Assembly (NCBI GenBank): GCA_005887995.1
Contig: VBJD01000082.1
Span: forward strand, 1-32,967
Length of the DNA: 32,967 bases
Direction of reading: 5' to 3'
Source of the DNA: Chloroflexota bacterium
Lineage (GTDB): Bacteria > Chloroflexota > Limnocylindria > P2-11E
The notes beneath the pieces are model-generated. The model was not told where the DNA came from. It did not search any database and was given only the letters and a program-made list of their open reading frames with translations. Positions 23,338 to 31,459 of the stretch are shown here, piece after piece; positions within the stretch are counted from its first letter, which is position 1; each line of letters begins with the position of its first letter. The position numbers and the translations under genes were made by a program.

Positions 23338-23410
23338 CGACCCGGGAGGGGATCGAACCCTCGGCCCTCACATTCGTAGTGTGATGCTCTATCCGCTGAG
23401 CTACCGGGTC
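23338..23410 (-). tRNA. tRNA-Arg, anticodon ACG
   Basis: A complete cloverleaf on the minus strand: acceptor GACCCGG pairs with CCGGGTC, D-arm GCTC-AGCGGATA-GAGC, anticodon loop CTACGAA with anticodon ACG (read as inosine-CG), and T-arm GAGGG-TTCGATC-CCCTC with the normal TTCGA T-loop. Discriminator G, no encoded CCA. Its 3' end is four bases from the stop of the HNH gene. Confidence 0.95.
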
Positions 23411-23419
23411 AGAGAAACA

Positions 23420-23425
23420 ATTCTA
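23420..23425 (-). promoter_or_regulatory. Candidate -10 box for tRNA-Arg(ACG)
   Basis: On the minus strand TAGAAT lies nine bases upstream of the mature tRNA 5' end, preceded by GG. No good -35 is seen at 16-18 bp spacing. Confidence 0.4.
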
Positions 23426-23439
23426 CCGCGACGCAGTTC

Positions 23440-24762
23440 CTACTTGTAACTCGTCGACACACCCGTCGCCGGGATCGTGACCGGCGGAACAGCAGGCACG
23501 ACACGGCGACTCGGCATCCGCCACTTGCGCAGCATCGGCAACCGCACCGCGGCATACACACCGGCAGCGAGCGTGATCACGCCACCGAACATCAACGCGG
23601 CGTGAATGCCGAACAAAGACCCGAGCGCGCCGAGCGCGAGCTGGCCGACCGGCATGAGCCCGATGAACAGCAGACCCCACAGGCTCATCACGCGCCCGCG
23701 ATACGTGTCGTCGGTCGTCGCCTGCAGCATGTTGTTCCCCATCCCGGCCATGAGCGTGCCGCCCAGTCCCGTGACGTACGCGAACGCGAGCGCGACCAAC
23801 GGCGCGCTCGTGATGGCGAACAGGATCAAGAACACGCCATTGGTGATCGCCGCGGCGATGAAGATCGTGCCGAGCGAACGGACCCGCGCCACGTTCATCA
23901 CGAAGATCGCCGCGCTGAGCGCCCCCGCACCGAACGCCGACAGCAGCAGCGACAGCCAGCTGATCCCGTTCCACATCGACTCGCCCGCGAGCGCGGGTAG
24001 CAGCGCGCCCGCCGGGCCAGCCCACACGAAGCCGGTACCCGCGATGGTGATGATCCACAGCAAGACGGGATTCGCGCGCACATATCGTCCGCCCTCGAGC
24101 ACCGAACGCAGCAGGCCGTGCGACGGCTGCGCAGCCGGCGGGATGCGCGGGATGACGAAGAGCGCACCGAGGATCGCGAGGAACGAGAGCGCGTTCACGA
24201 GGAGCAGCCCGCCGACACCGATCGGCACGAACAGCAGTCCGGCGACGAGCGGGCCGATGATCGATGCACCGTTGAAGGCCGCGGACTGCAGGCCGATCGC
24301 GGACGGATAGAACGGCATCGGGACGATGCGCGGCACGATCGATTGCCGCGCCGGATTGTCGAATGAGAAGGCCGCAGCCTGGATCGTCGCCGCGACGAGC
24401 ACGGCCGCGAGATTCGCCAGTCCGAGATAGGCCAGCACGGAGAGCGTGAGCGCGGTAAAGGCCATCGTGGTCTGAGTGATGAAGAGGATGCGCCGCCGAT
24501 CGACGCGATCAGCGACGGCGCCCGCGATGAGCGTGCACGGGATGCCCGGCAGCGCGCGCGCGAGCCCCATAAGGCCGAGGTAGAGCGGCGCGAGCTCGGG
24601 CTTACCGTCGCGGTCGGCGATCTGCACGACCAGGATGCCGAGCGCGAAGACCTGCATCCACGAGCCGATGTTGGAAACGGTGAGGCCGGTCCAGAACCAG
24701 CGGAAATCCCGAGAGCGGAACGCGTCGAGCAGTGGGTGGTCCTCCGGCGACCAGCGTCGCAC
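23440..24762 (-). CDS. MFS transporter (EntS-like efflux family)
   Basis: A 440-residue inner-membrane permease with about 12 helices. The N-terminal FRSRDFRWFWTGLTVSNIGSWMQVFALG and the loop motif GAVADRVDRRRILF are hallmarks of the EntS/MFS_3 group of efflux carriers, and SFDNPARQSIVPRIVP is another conserved segment. It probably exports a hydrophobic or siderophore-like compound, but substrate is unknown. The GTG start lies 15 nt after the Crp-family gene's stop, just past a palindromic Crp-like site that could control it. Confidence 0.88.
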   Translation of the reverse strand: MRRWSPEDHPLLDAFRSRDFRWFWTGLTVSNIGSWMQVFALGILVVQIADRDGKPELAPLYLGLMGLARALPGIPCTLIAGAVADRVDRRRILFITQTTMAFTALTLSVLAYLGLANLAAVLVAATIQAAAFSFDNPARQSIVPRIVPMPFYPSAIGLQSAAFNGASIIGPLVAGLLFVPIGVGGLLLVNALSFLAILGALFVIPRIPPAAQPSHGLLRSVLEGGRYVRANPVLLWIITIAGTGFVWAGPAGALLPALAGESMWNGISWLSLLLSAFGAGALSAAIFVMNVARVRSLGTIFIAAAITNGVFLILFAITSAPLVALAFAYVTGLGGTLMAGMGNNMLQATTDDTYRGRVMSLWGLLFIGLMPVGQLALGALGSLFGIHAALMFGGVITLAAGVYAAVRLPMLRKWRMPSRRVVPAVPPVTIPATGVSTSYK

Positions 24763-24777
24763 GCGGACGAGCGAGCG

Positions 24778-25443
24778 TCAGTGACCTAGGTCACGGGGCC
24801 ACGAGCGCGCCGCTAGCGAAGCGGGATCAACTACGACGATCCCGGAGCGACTGACCTGCACGATGTCCGCATCTCGCAGCTCGCGCAGCGCGCGCGCCAC
24901 GACCTCGCGGACCGAACCCACGAGATCCGCAAGCTCCTGCTGACTCACATGCGCGACGAGCGTGCCGCCCTCAGCCTCCTGCTCGCGCGCCGCGATCTCG
25001 AGAAGGTGTCGCGCGACGCGCTGCGGCACCGACGCGAACGCCGTCGCGGCGATCTCGTGCCACAGCGCGTACACGGTGTTGGTGATCTCGCCGAGTAGCG
25101 CGTACGCGACCTGCGCATCGTTCGCCGCGAGTTCTCGCAGCGTCTCCGTTTCGAAACGCAACCGTGTCGAATCGGTGAGCGCCTGCACGTGCAGCGGGGC
25201 GGGACCCCCGTGAGCGGCGACCACGCCGAGCGTGTCGCCCTCCCGCGCGTAGCGCACGGTGACCTGACGCCCATCGGGCCCAGCGAAGTACGTGCGGAAG
25301 AGTCCGCTCACGATCAGCGACGGACGCGGCTCGCCACCCGCGCGATACGTCGTCGTGCCGGCGGGCACCTCCTCGGGTACGGCACCCGCGAGGAGCCGTT
25401 CGAGTGCGCTCTCGGGCAGCTCCGCGAGAAAGCTTCGCGCAAT
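24778..25443 (-). CDS. Crp/Fnr-family transcriptional regulator, start codon uncertain
   Basis: An N-terminal cNMP-like beta-barrel (LIVSGLFRTYFAGPDGRQVTVRYAREGDTLGVV) is followed by the dimer helix and a C-terminal HTH, VSQQELADLVGSVREVVARALRELRDAD. The recognition helix keeps Arg-Glu-x3-Arg (REVVAR), the residues that read GTGA/TCAC in E. coli Crp. The family-like frame extends upstream of the first GTG (25368) to a TAG at 25477-25479 without ATG, GTG or TTG. ATT at 25441-25443, preceded by GAGG, is my working start; a GTC at 25465-25467, six bases after TAGGCT, is an alternative. Divergent from mccB and operonic with the MFS gene. Confidence 0.82.
   Translation of the reverse strand: MARSFLAELPESALERLLAGAVPEEVPAGTTTYRAGGEPRPSLIVSGLFRTYFAGPDGRQVTVRYAREGDTLGVVAAHGGPAPLHVQALTDSTRLRFETETLRELAANDAQVAYALLGEITNTVYALWHEIAATAFASVPQRVARHLLEIAAREQEAEGGTLVAHVSQQELADLVGSVREVVARALRELRDADIVQVSRSGIVVVDPASLAARSWPRDLGH
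24781..24794. promoter_or_regulatory. Perfect Crp-consensus-like palindrome GTGACCTAGGTCAC
   Basis: A 14-bp perfect palindrome of the form GTGA-N6-TCAC, the core of the E. coli Crp site. It lies in the last codons of the Crp-family gene, about 19 bases upstream of the MFS GTG. The adjacent regulator keeps the Crp recognition residues, so self-binding here is likely. Confidence 0.65.
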
Positions 25444-25473
25444 GGCCTCGCGTACGTGCTCGTCGACGCTGCG

Positions 25474-25479
25474 AGCCTA
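25474..25479 (-). promoter_or_regulatory. Candidate leaderless -10 element of the Crp-family gene
   Basis: On the minus strand TAGGCT is followed by six bases and then the codon GTC that heads a plausible Crp N-terminus. The geometry matches the other leaderless candidates in the window, but GTC is not a normal start codon. Confidence 0.3.
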
Positions 25480-25509
25480 GCCGCATCGCCCGATGACGCG
25501 CATCCGTCC

Positions 25510-25515
25510 TAGCAT
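25510..25515 (+). promoter_or_regulatory. Candidate leaderless -10 element of the methylcrotonyl-CoA carboxylase gene
   Basis: TAGCAT is followed after six bases by the GTG at 25522, without a Shine-Dalgarno. It is divergent from the Crp-family promoter candidate. Confidence 0.45.
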
Positions 25516-25521
25516 CGCGTC

Positions 25522-27105
25522 GTGCCGCAGGTGACGACCTCATTCGACACACGCAGCGCGGCTGCGACAGCGAACCGCGACGCGATGCACGCGCTCGTCG
25601 CTGAGCTGCGCGAACGTCTCGCCAAGGCGCGCGCCGGAGGACCCGAGCGCGCGCGGCAGCGCCACGTCGCCGCGGGCAAGCTCCTTCCCCGCGACCGCGT
25701 CGAGCGGCTGCTCGATCCGGGGACCGCTTTCCTCGAGCTCTCCCCCCTCGCCGCGTACGGCATGTACGACGACGAGGCGGCCGCCGCGGGGATCATCACC
25801 GGAGTCGGCCGCGTCTCCGGCACGGAGTGCGTGATCGTCGCGAACGACGCGACCGTCAAGGGCGGCTCGTACTACCCGCTCACAGTGAAGAAGCATCTTC
25901 GCGCACAGGAGATCGCCCTCGAGAACCGTCTTCCCTGCATCTACCTCGTCGACTCAGGCGGGGCGTTCCTCCCGCGGCAGGACGACGTCTTCCCCGACCG
26001 CGACCACTTCGGCCGCATCTTCTACAACCAAGCGCGGCTCTCGGCCATCAACGTGCCGCAGATCGCCTCGGTCATGGGCTCGTGCACCGCGGGCGGCGCG
26101 TACGTGCCCGCGATGAGCGACGAGACGGTCATCGTGAAAGGTCAGGGCACGATCTTCATCGGCGGGCCGCCGCTGGTGAAGGCGGCGACCGGCGTCGATG
26201 TCACCGCGGAGGAACTGGGAGGCGCCGACGTACACACGCGGATCTCCGGCGTCGCCGACCATCTCGCGCAGAACGACCAACACGCGCTCGAGATCGTTCG
26301 CGACAGCGTCACCGCTCTCTCGCGCCCGACGTACTGGGGCGACGATCGCATCGAGCCGCGCCCGCCTGCGCTCGACCCCGAGGAGATCTACGCCATCGTG
26401 CCGCGCGACCTGCGGACGCAGTACGACGTCCACGAGGTCATCGCGCGGCTGGTCGACGGCTCGCGCTTCCACGAGTTCAAGGCGCTCTACGGAGCGACCA
26501 TCGTCTGCGGCTTCGCGCGCGTCGAGGGCTTCCGAGTCGGCATCGTCGCGAACAACGGCGTCCTGTTCAGCGAGTCGGCGCTCAAGGCGGCGCACTTCAT
26601 CGAGCTCTGCAACCAGCGCGGCGTGCCGCTCGTCTTCCTCCAGAACATCAGCGGATTCATGGTCGGCAGGGAGTACGAGGCGGGCGGCATCGCCAAGGAC
26701 GGCGCGAAGATGGTCACCGCCGTCGCGTGCAGCGTCGTCCCGAAGTTCACCGTGATCATCGGGGGCAGCTTTGGCGCGGGGAACTACGGCATGTCCGGCC
26801 GCGCGTACCAGCCGCGGCAGCTGTGGATGTGGCCGAACGCGCGCATCAGCGTCATGGGCGGGGAGCAGGCGGCCACGGTCCTCTCGATGGTCGGCACGTT
26901 CGGCAGCGACGCCGAGCGCGAGCAGTTCAAGACGCGCATCCGTGAGCAGTACGAGACGCAGGGCTCGCCCTACTACTCGACCGCGCGCCTCTGGGACGAC
27001 GGCGTGATCGATCCGCTCGACACACGCACGGTTCTCGCGCTGGGCATCGCCGCGGCGCGCCACGCGCCGATCGACGAGCCGCGCTACGGCGTCTTCCGGA
27101 TGTGA
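25522..27105 (+). CDS. mccB: Methylcrotonyl-CoA carboxylase carboxyltransferase (beta) subunit
   Basis: A 527-residue biotin-dependent acyl-CoA carboxyltransferase with both carboxyltransferase subdomains. [71 protein letters not shown] and [18 protein letters not shown] match the methylcrotonyl-CoA subgroup better than acetyl- or propionyl-CoA carboxylases, and [25 protein letters not shown] is also typical. It transfers the carboxyl from biotin to 3-methylcrotonyl-CoA in leucine catabolism. The alpha subunit lies at 28892 with regulator, MaoC and hydratase genes between. GTG start, leaderless candidate. Confidence 0.93.
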   Translation: MPQVTTSFDTRSAAATANRDAMHALVAELRERLAKARAGGPERARQRHVAAGKLLPRDRVERLLDPGTAFLELSPLAAYGMYDDEAAAAGIITGVGRVSGTECVIVANDATVKGGSYYPLTVKKHLRAQEIALENRLPCIYLVDSGGAFLPRQDDVFPDRDHFGRIFYNQARLSAINVPQIASVMGSCTAGGAYVPAMSDETVIVKGQGTIFIGGPPLVKAATGVDVTAEELGGADVHTRISGVADHLAQNDQHALEIVRDSVTALSRPTYWGDDRIEPRPPALDPEEIYAIVPRDLRTQYDVHEVIARLVDGSRFHEFKALYGATIVCGFARVEGFRVGIVANNGVLFSESALKAAHFIELCNQRGVPLVFLQNISGFMVGREYEAGGIAKDGAKMVTAVACSVVPKFTVIIGGSFGAGNYGMSGRAYQPRQLWMWPNARISVMGGEQAATVLSMVGTFGSDAEREQFKTRIREQYETQGSPYYSTARLWDDGVIDPLDTRTVLALGIAAARHAPIDEPRYGVFRM

Positions 27106-27282
27106 GATTTACGCCGACGAGGTCGGTGACGATGCAATCGAAGCGCTCGCTCGAAACCTCGCTCGCCTGCATCAACTCGGCGACCGCCTGGCGCAACTTA
27201 TGCCGTTGCCGAACCGTCACCAGTTCGTTGGGTACGGAGCCTGCATGGTTGCTCCCGAGCTCAACGGTGGGAGGAGGCGGAC
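27106..27282 (+). other. Spacer between mccB and the ArsR gene, with one coding-like open frame
   Basis: No complete gene is assigned. One plus frame from 27107 reads a helical peptide (DEVGDDAIEALARNLARLHQ) through MPLPNRHQFVGYGACMVAPE and into the next gene, but it lacks a start codon in its protein-like part; an ATG at 27200 opens only the second half. A gene remnant or chance are both possible. A strong GGGAGGAGG ribosome site for the ArsR gene ends this spacer. Confidence 0.35.
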
Positions 27283-27657
27283 GTGCAGAACGGAGTTCCG
27301 GAGCGACCGATCGATCCACAAGCCGTTAAGGAGGCGTCGTCGAAGATGCTGCCTCCTCGCGATGAGCGTCGCATGGAGGAGCTCCTCGCCGCGCTCTGCG
27401 ATGCGACCCGCGTGAAGATCATCCTCGCGCTCTCCGAGGACAACACGCTCGCTGCCGGCGACCTCGCGCACGTCATCGGCCGCAGCCGGTCCGCGACGAG
27501 CCAGCACCTCAAGGTGCTGAAGGAGATCGGCGCGGTGTCCAGCCGCCGCGAGGGGAACGTCGTGCGCTATTCCCTGTCGCCGGACGTCAACGGCGAGGTC
27601 ATCGAAAAAGCGGTGAGCGCCTTCGAGCGCCTTCGCGTGGAGTCGGGCGCCGCCTGA
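27283..27657 (+). CDS. ArsR-family winged-helix regulator (paralogue of the one at 12349)
   Basis: A 124-residue HTH regulator starting at GTG, with a GGGAGGAGG Shine-Dalgarno about seven bases upstream. The HTH spans residues 35-100 with CDATRVKIILALSE, GRSRSATSQHLKVLKEIGAV and RREGNVVRYSL, nearly the same as the regulator at 12349. No cysteine pair for metal sensing is seen, so an acyl-CoA-type or other metabolite ligand is a possibility. It lies inside the leucine-degradation cluster, directly before MaoC, and may control these genes. Confidence 0.85.
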   Translation: MQNGVPERPIDPQAVKEASSKMLPPRDERRMEELLAALCDATRVKIILALSEDNTLAAGDLAHVIGRSRSATSQHLKVLKEIGAVSSRREGNVVRYSLSPDVNGEVIEKAVSAFERLRVESGAA

Positions 27658-27667
27658 CGGTCTCGCG

Positions 27668-27673
27668 TAGGCT
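27668..27673 (+). promoter_or_regulatory. Candidate leaderless -10 element of the MaoC gene
   Basis: TAGGCT is followed after seven bases by the GTG at 27681, with no Shine-Dalgarno in the space. Confidence 0.4.
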
Positions 27674-27680
27674 CGCCCGC

Positions 27681-28094
27681 GTGCCCGTGCCCAAGGTCGG
27701 ACAGTACGCGGAGCGCTCCATGATGATCACGCCCGATCACCTCGAAGCGTTCGCGCGCCTCTCCGGCGACCGCAACCCAGCGCACTTCGATGACTCGTTC
27801 GCGCGCGGCATCGGCTTCGACGGCCGCATCGCGCACGGCGCGGTGACCGCGTCCCTGCTCTCGGCGGTGCTGGGGATGGATCTGCCTGGCCCCGGCAGCA
27901 TCTTCCTCGAGCAGCGGATCCGCTTCACCAAGCCCGTCTACCCCGGCGATCGCATCACCGCACGGCTCGCGGTGGCGAAGGTCCGAGAGGACAAGCCGAT
28001 CGTGACGCTTTCCGCCGTCGTCACGAAGGCGGATGGCACGCGCGTCGCCGAAGGCGAGCTCGTCGTCCTCGTGCGCGAGCCCGCGACAGCATGA
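27681..28094 (+). CDS. MaoC-family hydratase (R-specific enoyl-CoA hydratase-like)
   Basis: A 137-residue hot-dog-fold hydratase. The active-site hydratase-2 motif is FARLSGDRNPAHFDDSFARG around residues 24-43, with the catalytic Asp and His of GDxNPxH in place, followed by FDGRIAHGAVTAS. Members hydrate 2-enoyl-CoA to (R)-3-hydroxyacyl-CoA or act on related esters. It starts at GTG 23 nt after the ArsR stop and precedes the methylglutaconyl-CoA hydratase gene by 27 nt, so it is probably co-expressed with the leucine pathway, where its step is not a standard one. Confidence 0.88.
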   Translation: MPVPKVGQYAERSMMITPDHLEAFARLSGDRNPAHFDDSFARGIGFDGRIAHGAVTASLLSAVLGMDLPGPGSIFLEQRIRFTKPVYPGDRITARLAVAKVREDKPIVTLSAVVTKADGTRVAEGELVVLVREPATA

Positions 28095-28121
28095 GCAGCG
28101 ACTGACGGGCACACTCTCGAC

Positions 28122-28895
28122 GTGACGAGCGTACGCGCGAGGACCGACGAGCGCGGCATCGTGTGGCTCACGCTGGCCCGTCCCGAGCGCAAAAACGCGT
28201 TCGATGCCGCGACCATCGCCGAGCTCACGCACGCGGCAAGGGCCATGGACGCGAATGCGCGCGCGGTCGTCCTCGCCGGCGAGGGCGACTCCTTCTGCGC
28301 CGGCGCCGACCTCAACTGGATGAAGAGCATGGTCGATTACGGCCTCGCGCAGAACGTCGCTGACTCACGCGCGCTCGCCGAGATGTTCGCGGCACTGGAC
28401 GACCTCGCGATGCCGCTCGTCGTCCGCGTGCAGGGAGCCGCGCTCGGCGGCGGGGCCGGGCTCGTCGCGATTGCGGACATCGCCGTCGCGTCGTCGGACG
28501 CGGTCATCGGCTTCACCGAGGTCCGCGTTGGCATCATCCCGTCGGTCGTCTCGCCCTACGTCGTCCGACGCGTCGGTCCGGCGCGCGCGACGTCGCTGTT
28601 CGTGAGCGGGATACGGCTCGACGCGGAGCACGCGCACCGGCTTGGCCTCGTCGACGACGTGGTGGCGCCCGGCGAGCTCGACGCGCGGGTGACGTACTGG
28701 CTCGACGCGATCCTCGCGGGAGGGCCGAACGCGGTAAACGCCGCGAAGCGCATTGTGCGGGACGTCGCGGGGCGTCCCGTCGCCGACGTTCGTCAGTTGA
28801 CAGTCGAGCGCATCGCGCAGATGCGAGTCTCAGAGGACGGGCAGGAGGGGATGCGCGCGTTCCTCGAGCGCCGCAGAGCGCGCTGGCCCAGGTGA
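28122..28895 (+). CDS. liuC: Methylglutaconyl-CoA hydratase-like crotonase (LiuC type)
   Basis: A 257-residue crotonase. SFCAGADLNWMKSM, GAALGGGAGLVAIADIA and IGFTEVRVGIIPSVVSPYVVRR closely follow the LiuC pattern for 3-methylglutaconyl-CoA hydratase; the first crotonase glutamate is replaced (GGGAGL), as in LiuC, while the second (FTEVRVG) is kept. It would convert the carboxylase product to HMG-CoA. Context agrees: carboxylase beta upstream, carboxylase alpha immediately downstream (GTGA overlap) and HMG-CoA lyase further on. The GTG start lacks a good ribosome site. Confidence 0.88.
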   Translation: MTSVRARTDERGIVWLTLARPERKNAFDAATIAELTHAARAMDANARAVVLAGEGDSFCAGADLNWMKSMVDYGLAQNVADSRALAEMFAALDDLAMPLVVRVQGAALGGGAGLVAIADIAVASSDAVIGFTEVRVGIIPSVVSPYVVRRVGPARATSLFVSGIRLDAEHAHRLGLVDDVVAPGELDARVTYWLDAILAGGPNAVNAAKRIVRDVAGRPVADVRQLTVERIAQMRVSEDGQEGMRAFLERRRARWPR

Positions 28896-30817
28896 CCCGC
28901 CTCCTCGTCGCGAACCGCGGCGAGATCGCGCGGCGCATCTTCCGCACGGCGCGCCGCATGGGCATCGCGACGGTCGCCGTCTACTCGGACGCCGACGCGT
29001 CGTTGCCGTTCGTGCGCGAGGCCGACCTCGCCCTGCGCCTCGGCCCGGCCCCGGCCAGTGCGTCGTACCTCGACATCGAGCGCGTCCTCGCGGCCGCTCG
29101 CGAGTCGGAGGCCGACCTCATCCACCCGGGATACGGTTTCCTGGCGGAGTCGCCCGCATTCGCGAACGCCGTCGACGCCGCGGGCCTGCGCTTCGTCGGT
29201 CCCAGCGCGAAGGTCATGAGCGCGCTCGGTGACAAAGCGAACGCGAAGGACATCGCGCGGCGCGCCGGCGTGCCGACGCTTCCCGGTCACGCGAGTGAGG
29301 ACCAGCGCGATGAGACGTTCATCGCCGCCGCGAAGCGGATCGGCTACCCGGTGATCGTGAAGCCGATCGCTGGTGGCGGCGGGATCGGGATGCAGCGTGT
29401 GCGCGACGAATCGAGCTTGCGAGATGCCCTCGCGAAAGCGCGTCGCATCGCGGCGGCATCGTTCGGCGACGAGCGTCTCATGCTCGAGCGGCTCGTCGAG
29501 CACCCGCGCCATGTCGAGGTGCAGATCCTCGCCGACACGCACGGGCAGACCGTGGCGCTGGGTGAGCGCGACTGCTCCGCGCAGCGTCGTTATCAGAAGG
29601 TCCTCGAGGAGACCCCTGCGCCGTCGCTCGATGACGATCAGCGCAAAGCGATGAGCGACGCCGCGATCGCGGTCGCGCGCGAAGCCCACTACACGAGCGC
29701 CGGCACGGTGGAGTTCGCGGTCGACGAGCGGGGTGATTTCTTCTTCCTCGAAGTCAACGCGCGGCTCCAGGTCGAGCACCCGGTCACCGAGCTCGTGTGG
29801 GGCGTCGATCTTGTCGAGCAGCAGCTGCGCATCGCGCAGGGCGACCGGCTCTCGCTCGGCGAGCCCGCGCCGCGAGGCCACGCCATCGAGGTGCGGCTCT
29901 ACGCGGAGGACGTCGACGCGGGCTTCCTTCCGTCGACGGGCCAGCTTCTCCATTTCCGCGTGCCCGATGGGATCCGCGTCGACGCGGGCTACGACGAGGG
30001 ATGCGAGATCACGCGCCACTACGACCCGCTCCTCGCGAAGCTCATCGCGCACGGACCGCACCGCAAGCTCGCGCTCGCGAAGCTCGACGAGGCTCTCGCG
30101 CAGACCGAGGCGCTCGGCGTTCGCACGAACCTCCCCTTCCTTCGCGGCCTCGTCGCACACCCCGACGTGCAGCGCGGCCGCGTCGACACCGAGCTCGTGT
30201 CGCGTGAGTTCGAGCATCTCGTGCCCGCGGACGGCGACGCCACGAGCGGCGCGCTCGCGCTCGCCGCCTCCGCCGTCGCCGAGGCCGCAAAGGACGTGGC
30301 CGGACCATGGGCCGAACGCGGCGCCTTTCGCGTCGGAGACGTGCCCGGCACGACGGTCGTCCTGCACGAAGGCGTGCGCGAGCACGTCACGCGGATCAGC
30401 GGCGCCGGCCCCTACCGGACCGGCGAACACGTCGTCGCGAAAGACCAGAGCGAGCGGCACGCCTGGACGCTCGACGGCGCACCCGCGGCGGCGGCGCTCG
30501 CCGCCGGACGTGTGTGGGCGGGTTACGCAGGACGCTCGTTCGAGCTCGACACCGACGCGCCGGCGCGCACGCTCGATGCGACGCTCGCCACCGAAGTCGC
30601 CGCACCGATGCCCGGTGTGGTGATTGGCGCGCAGGCCCGCGCGGAGCAGCGCGTGCGTCGCGGCGACCTGTTGTTCGTCGTCGAGGCGATGAAGATGGAG
30701 CTGCGCGTCGAAGCGCCGGCGGACGGCACGGTGAAACGCGTCCTCGCTTCGGTCGGCCAGCAGGTGCAGCGGGGACAGCGCCTCGCCGAATTCGAGCCGG
30801 AGCCTAGAACGGCTTGA
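28892..30817 (+). CDS. mccA: Methylcrotonyl-CoA carboxylase biotin-carboxylase (alpha) subunit
   Basis: A 641-residue biotin carboxylase/biotin carrier. RLLVANRGEIARRIFRTA starts the biotin carboxylase domain; KPIAGGGGIGMQRV is the glycine-rich ATP loop; EVNARLQVEHPVTELVWG is the ATP-grasp active site. A variable linker leads to the biotinyl domain with biotin-lysine motif EAMKMEL near residue 605. Partner of the beta subunit at 25522. The GTG start overlaps the liuC stop as GTGA. The assignment to methylcrotonyl- rather than propionyl-CoA rests on gene neighbours and length. Confidence 0.93.
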   Translation: MTRLLVANRGEIARRIFRTARRMGIATVAVYSDADASLPFVREADLALRLGPAPASASYLDIERVLAAARESEADLIHPGYGFLAESPAFANAVDAAGLRFVGPSAKVMSALGDKANAKDIARRAGVPTLPGHASEDQRDETFIAAAKRIGYPVIVKPIAGGGGIGMQRVRDESSLRDALAKARRIAAASFGDERLMLERLVEHPRHVEVQILADTHGQTVALGERDCSAQRRYQKVLEETPAPSLDDDQRKAMSDAAIAVAREAHYTSAGTVEFAVDERGDFFFLEVNARLQVEHPVTELVWGVDLVEQQLRIAQGDRLSLGEPAPRGHAIEVRLYAEDVDAGFLPSTGQLLHFRVPDGIRVDAGYDEGCEITRHYDPLLAKLIAHGPHRKLALAKLDEALAQTEALGVRTNLPFLRGLVAHPDVQRGRVDTELVSREFEHLVPADGDATSGALALAASAVAEAAKDVAGPWAERGAFRVGDVPGTTVVLHEGVREHVTRISGAGPYRTGEHVVAKDQSERHAWTLDGAPAAAALAAGRVWAGYAGRSFELDTDAPARTLDATLATEVAAPMPGVVIGAQARAEQRVRRGDLLFVVEAMKMELRVEAPADGTVKRVLASVGQQVQRGQRLAEFEPEPRTA

Positions 30818-30862
30818 AGAACATGAGCCAGCGCTGCGCTGTCGACGGGCTCGGCGCGTCCA

Positions 30863-31459
30863 TCACCAGCGCCCGTGATGAACGACGCTCGCGGCGTTGC
30901 GCCGTCCGACGTTCTTCAGTGATGGCGACGGGCGGTCCTTCGGCTTCGGATGACCGACCGCGATCGTACCGACGGCGGTGTAGTCCTCGGGGATGCCGAA
31001 CGCCGCGCGCAGCTTCGCCTGATCGAACACGCCGAAGAAAACGGCGCCGAGCCCCGCATCGACGGCGGTGAGCAAGATGTTGAGCGCGGCCATGCCCGTG
31101 TCGATGTCCCAATACGGGACCGGCCAGCGCTTCTCATCGCGGTCGGTCCATCCTTTGTCGGGCATGGCGTACCTGGTGAGGTACTGGTCCTTGTTGGACA
31201 GGCACACGATGATCACGGGCGCGTTGAACATGTCCGGCCAGCCGAAGTCCCTGCGTCGTTCCGTCGGCCAGGTCGCGTCCCAGTAGCGCTGCGCCTGGGT
31301 CTTTCCCTCGAGCACGAGGAATCCCCATCCCTGGCTGAATCCGGCGGACGGCGCTCTTTGCGCGTTCGCGAGCATGCGCTCGACGATCGCATGATCGACA
31401 GGCCGGTCCTCGAAGCTGCGGACCATCTTTCGTTTGCGGATGACGTCCTGGAACTCCAT
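30863..31459 (-). CDS. Nitroreductase-family flavoprotein
   Basis: A 198-residue FMN oxidoreductase. FQDVIRKRKMVRSFEDRPVD is the conserved N-terminal Arg-Ser FMN motif, APSAGFSQGW binds flavin, MAALNILLTAVDAGLGAVFF lies in the dimer core and GTIAVGHPKPKDRPSPSL ends the fold. Natural substrate unknown. The start ATG shares a base with the stop of the upstream DUF2087 gene (TGATG). A reading extended to 31903 runs antisense through the DUF2087 and HMG-CoA lyase genes and is rejected. Convergent with mccA. Confidence 0.87.
   Translation of the reverse strand: MEFQDVIRKRKMVRSFEDRPVDHAIVERMLANAQRAPSAGFSQGWGFLVLEGKTQAQRYWDATWPTERRRDFGWPDMFNAPVIIVCLSNKDQYLTRYAMPDKGWTDRDEKRWPVPYWDIDTGMAALNILLTAVDAGLGAVFFGVFDQAKLRAAFGIPEDYTAVGTIAVGHPKPKDRPSPSLKNVGRRNAASVVHHGRW

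Noticed and set aside
22263-23410. Complete integrative element at tRNA-Arg
   Set aside because: Only one gene lies between the tRNAs; no integrase, excisionase or long duplicated tRNA end. Similarity between the two tRNA 3' parts is normal for isoacceptors.
28793-30460. A 555-codon minus-strand open frame opposite the biotin carboxylase gene
   Set aside because: Shadow of mccA; composition is charged and repetitive, with no recognisable domain.
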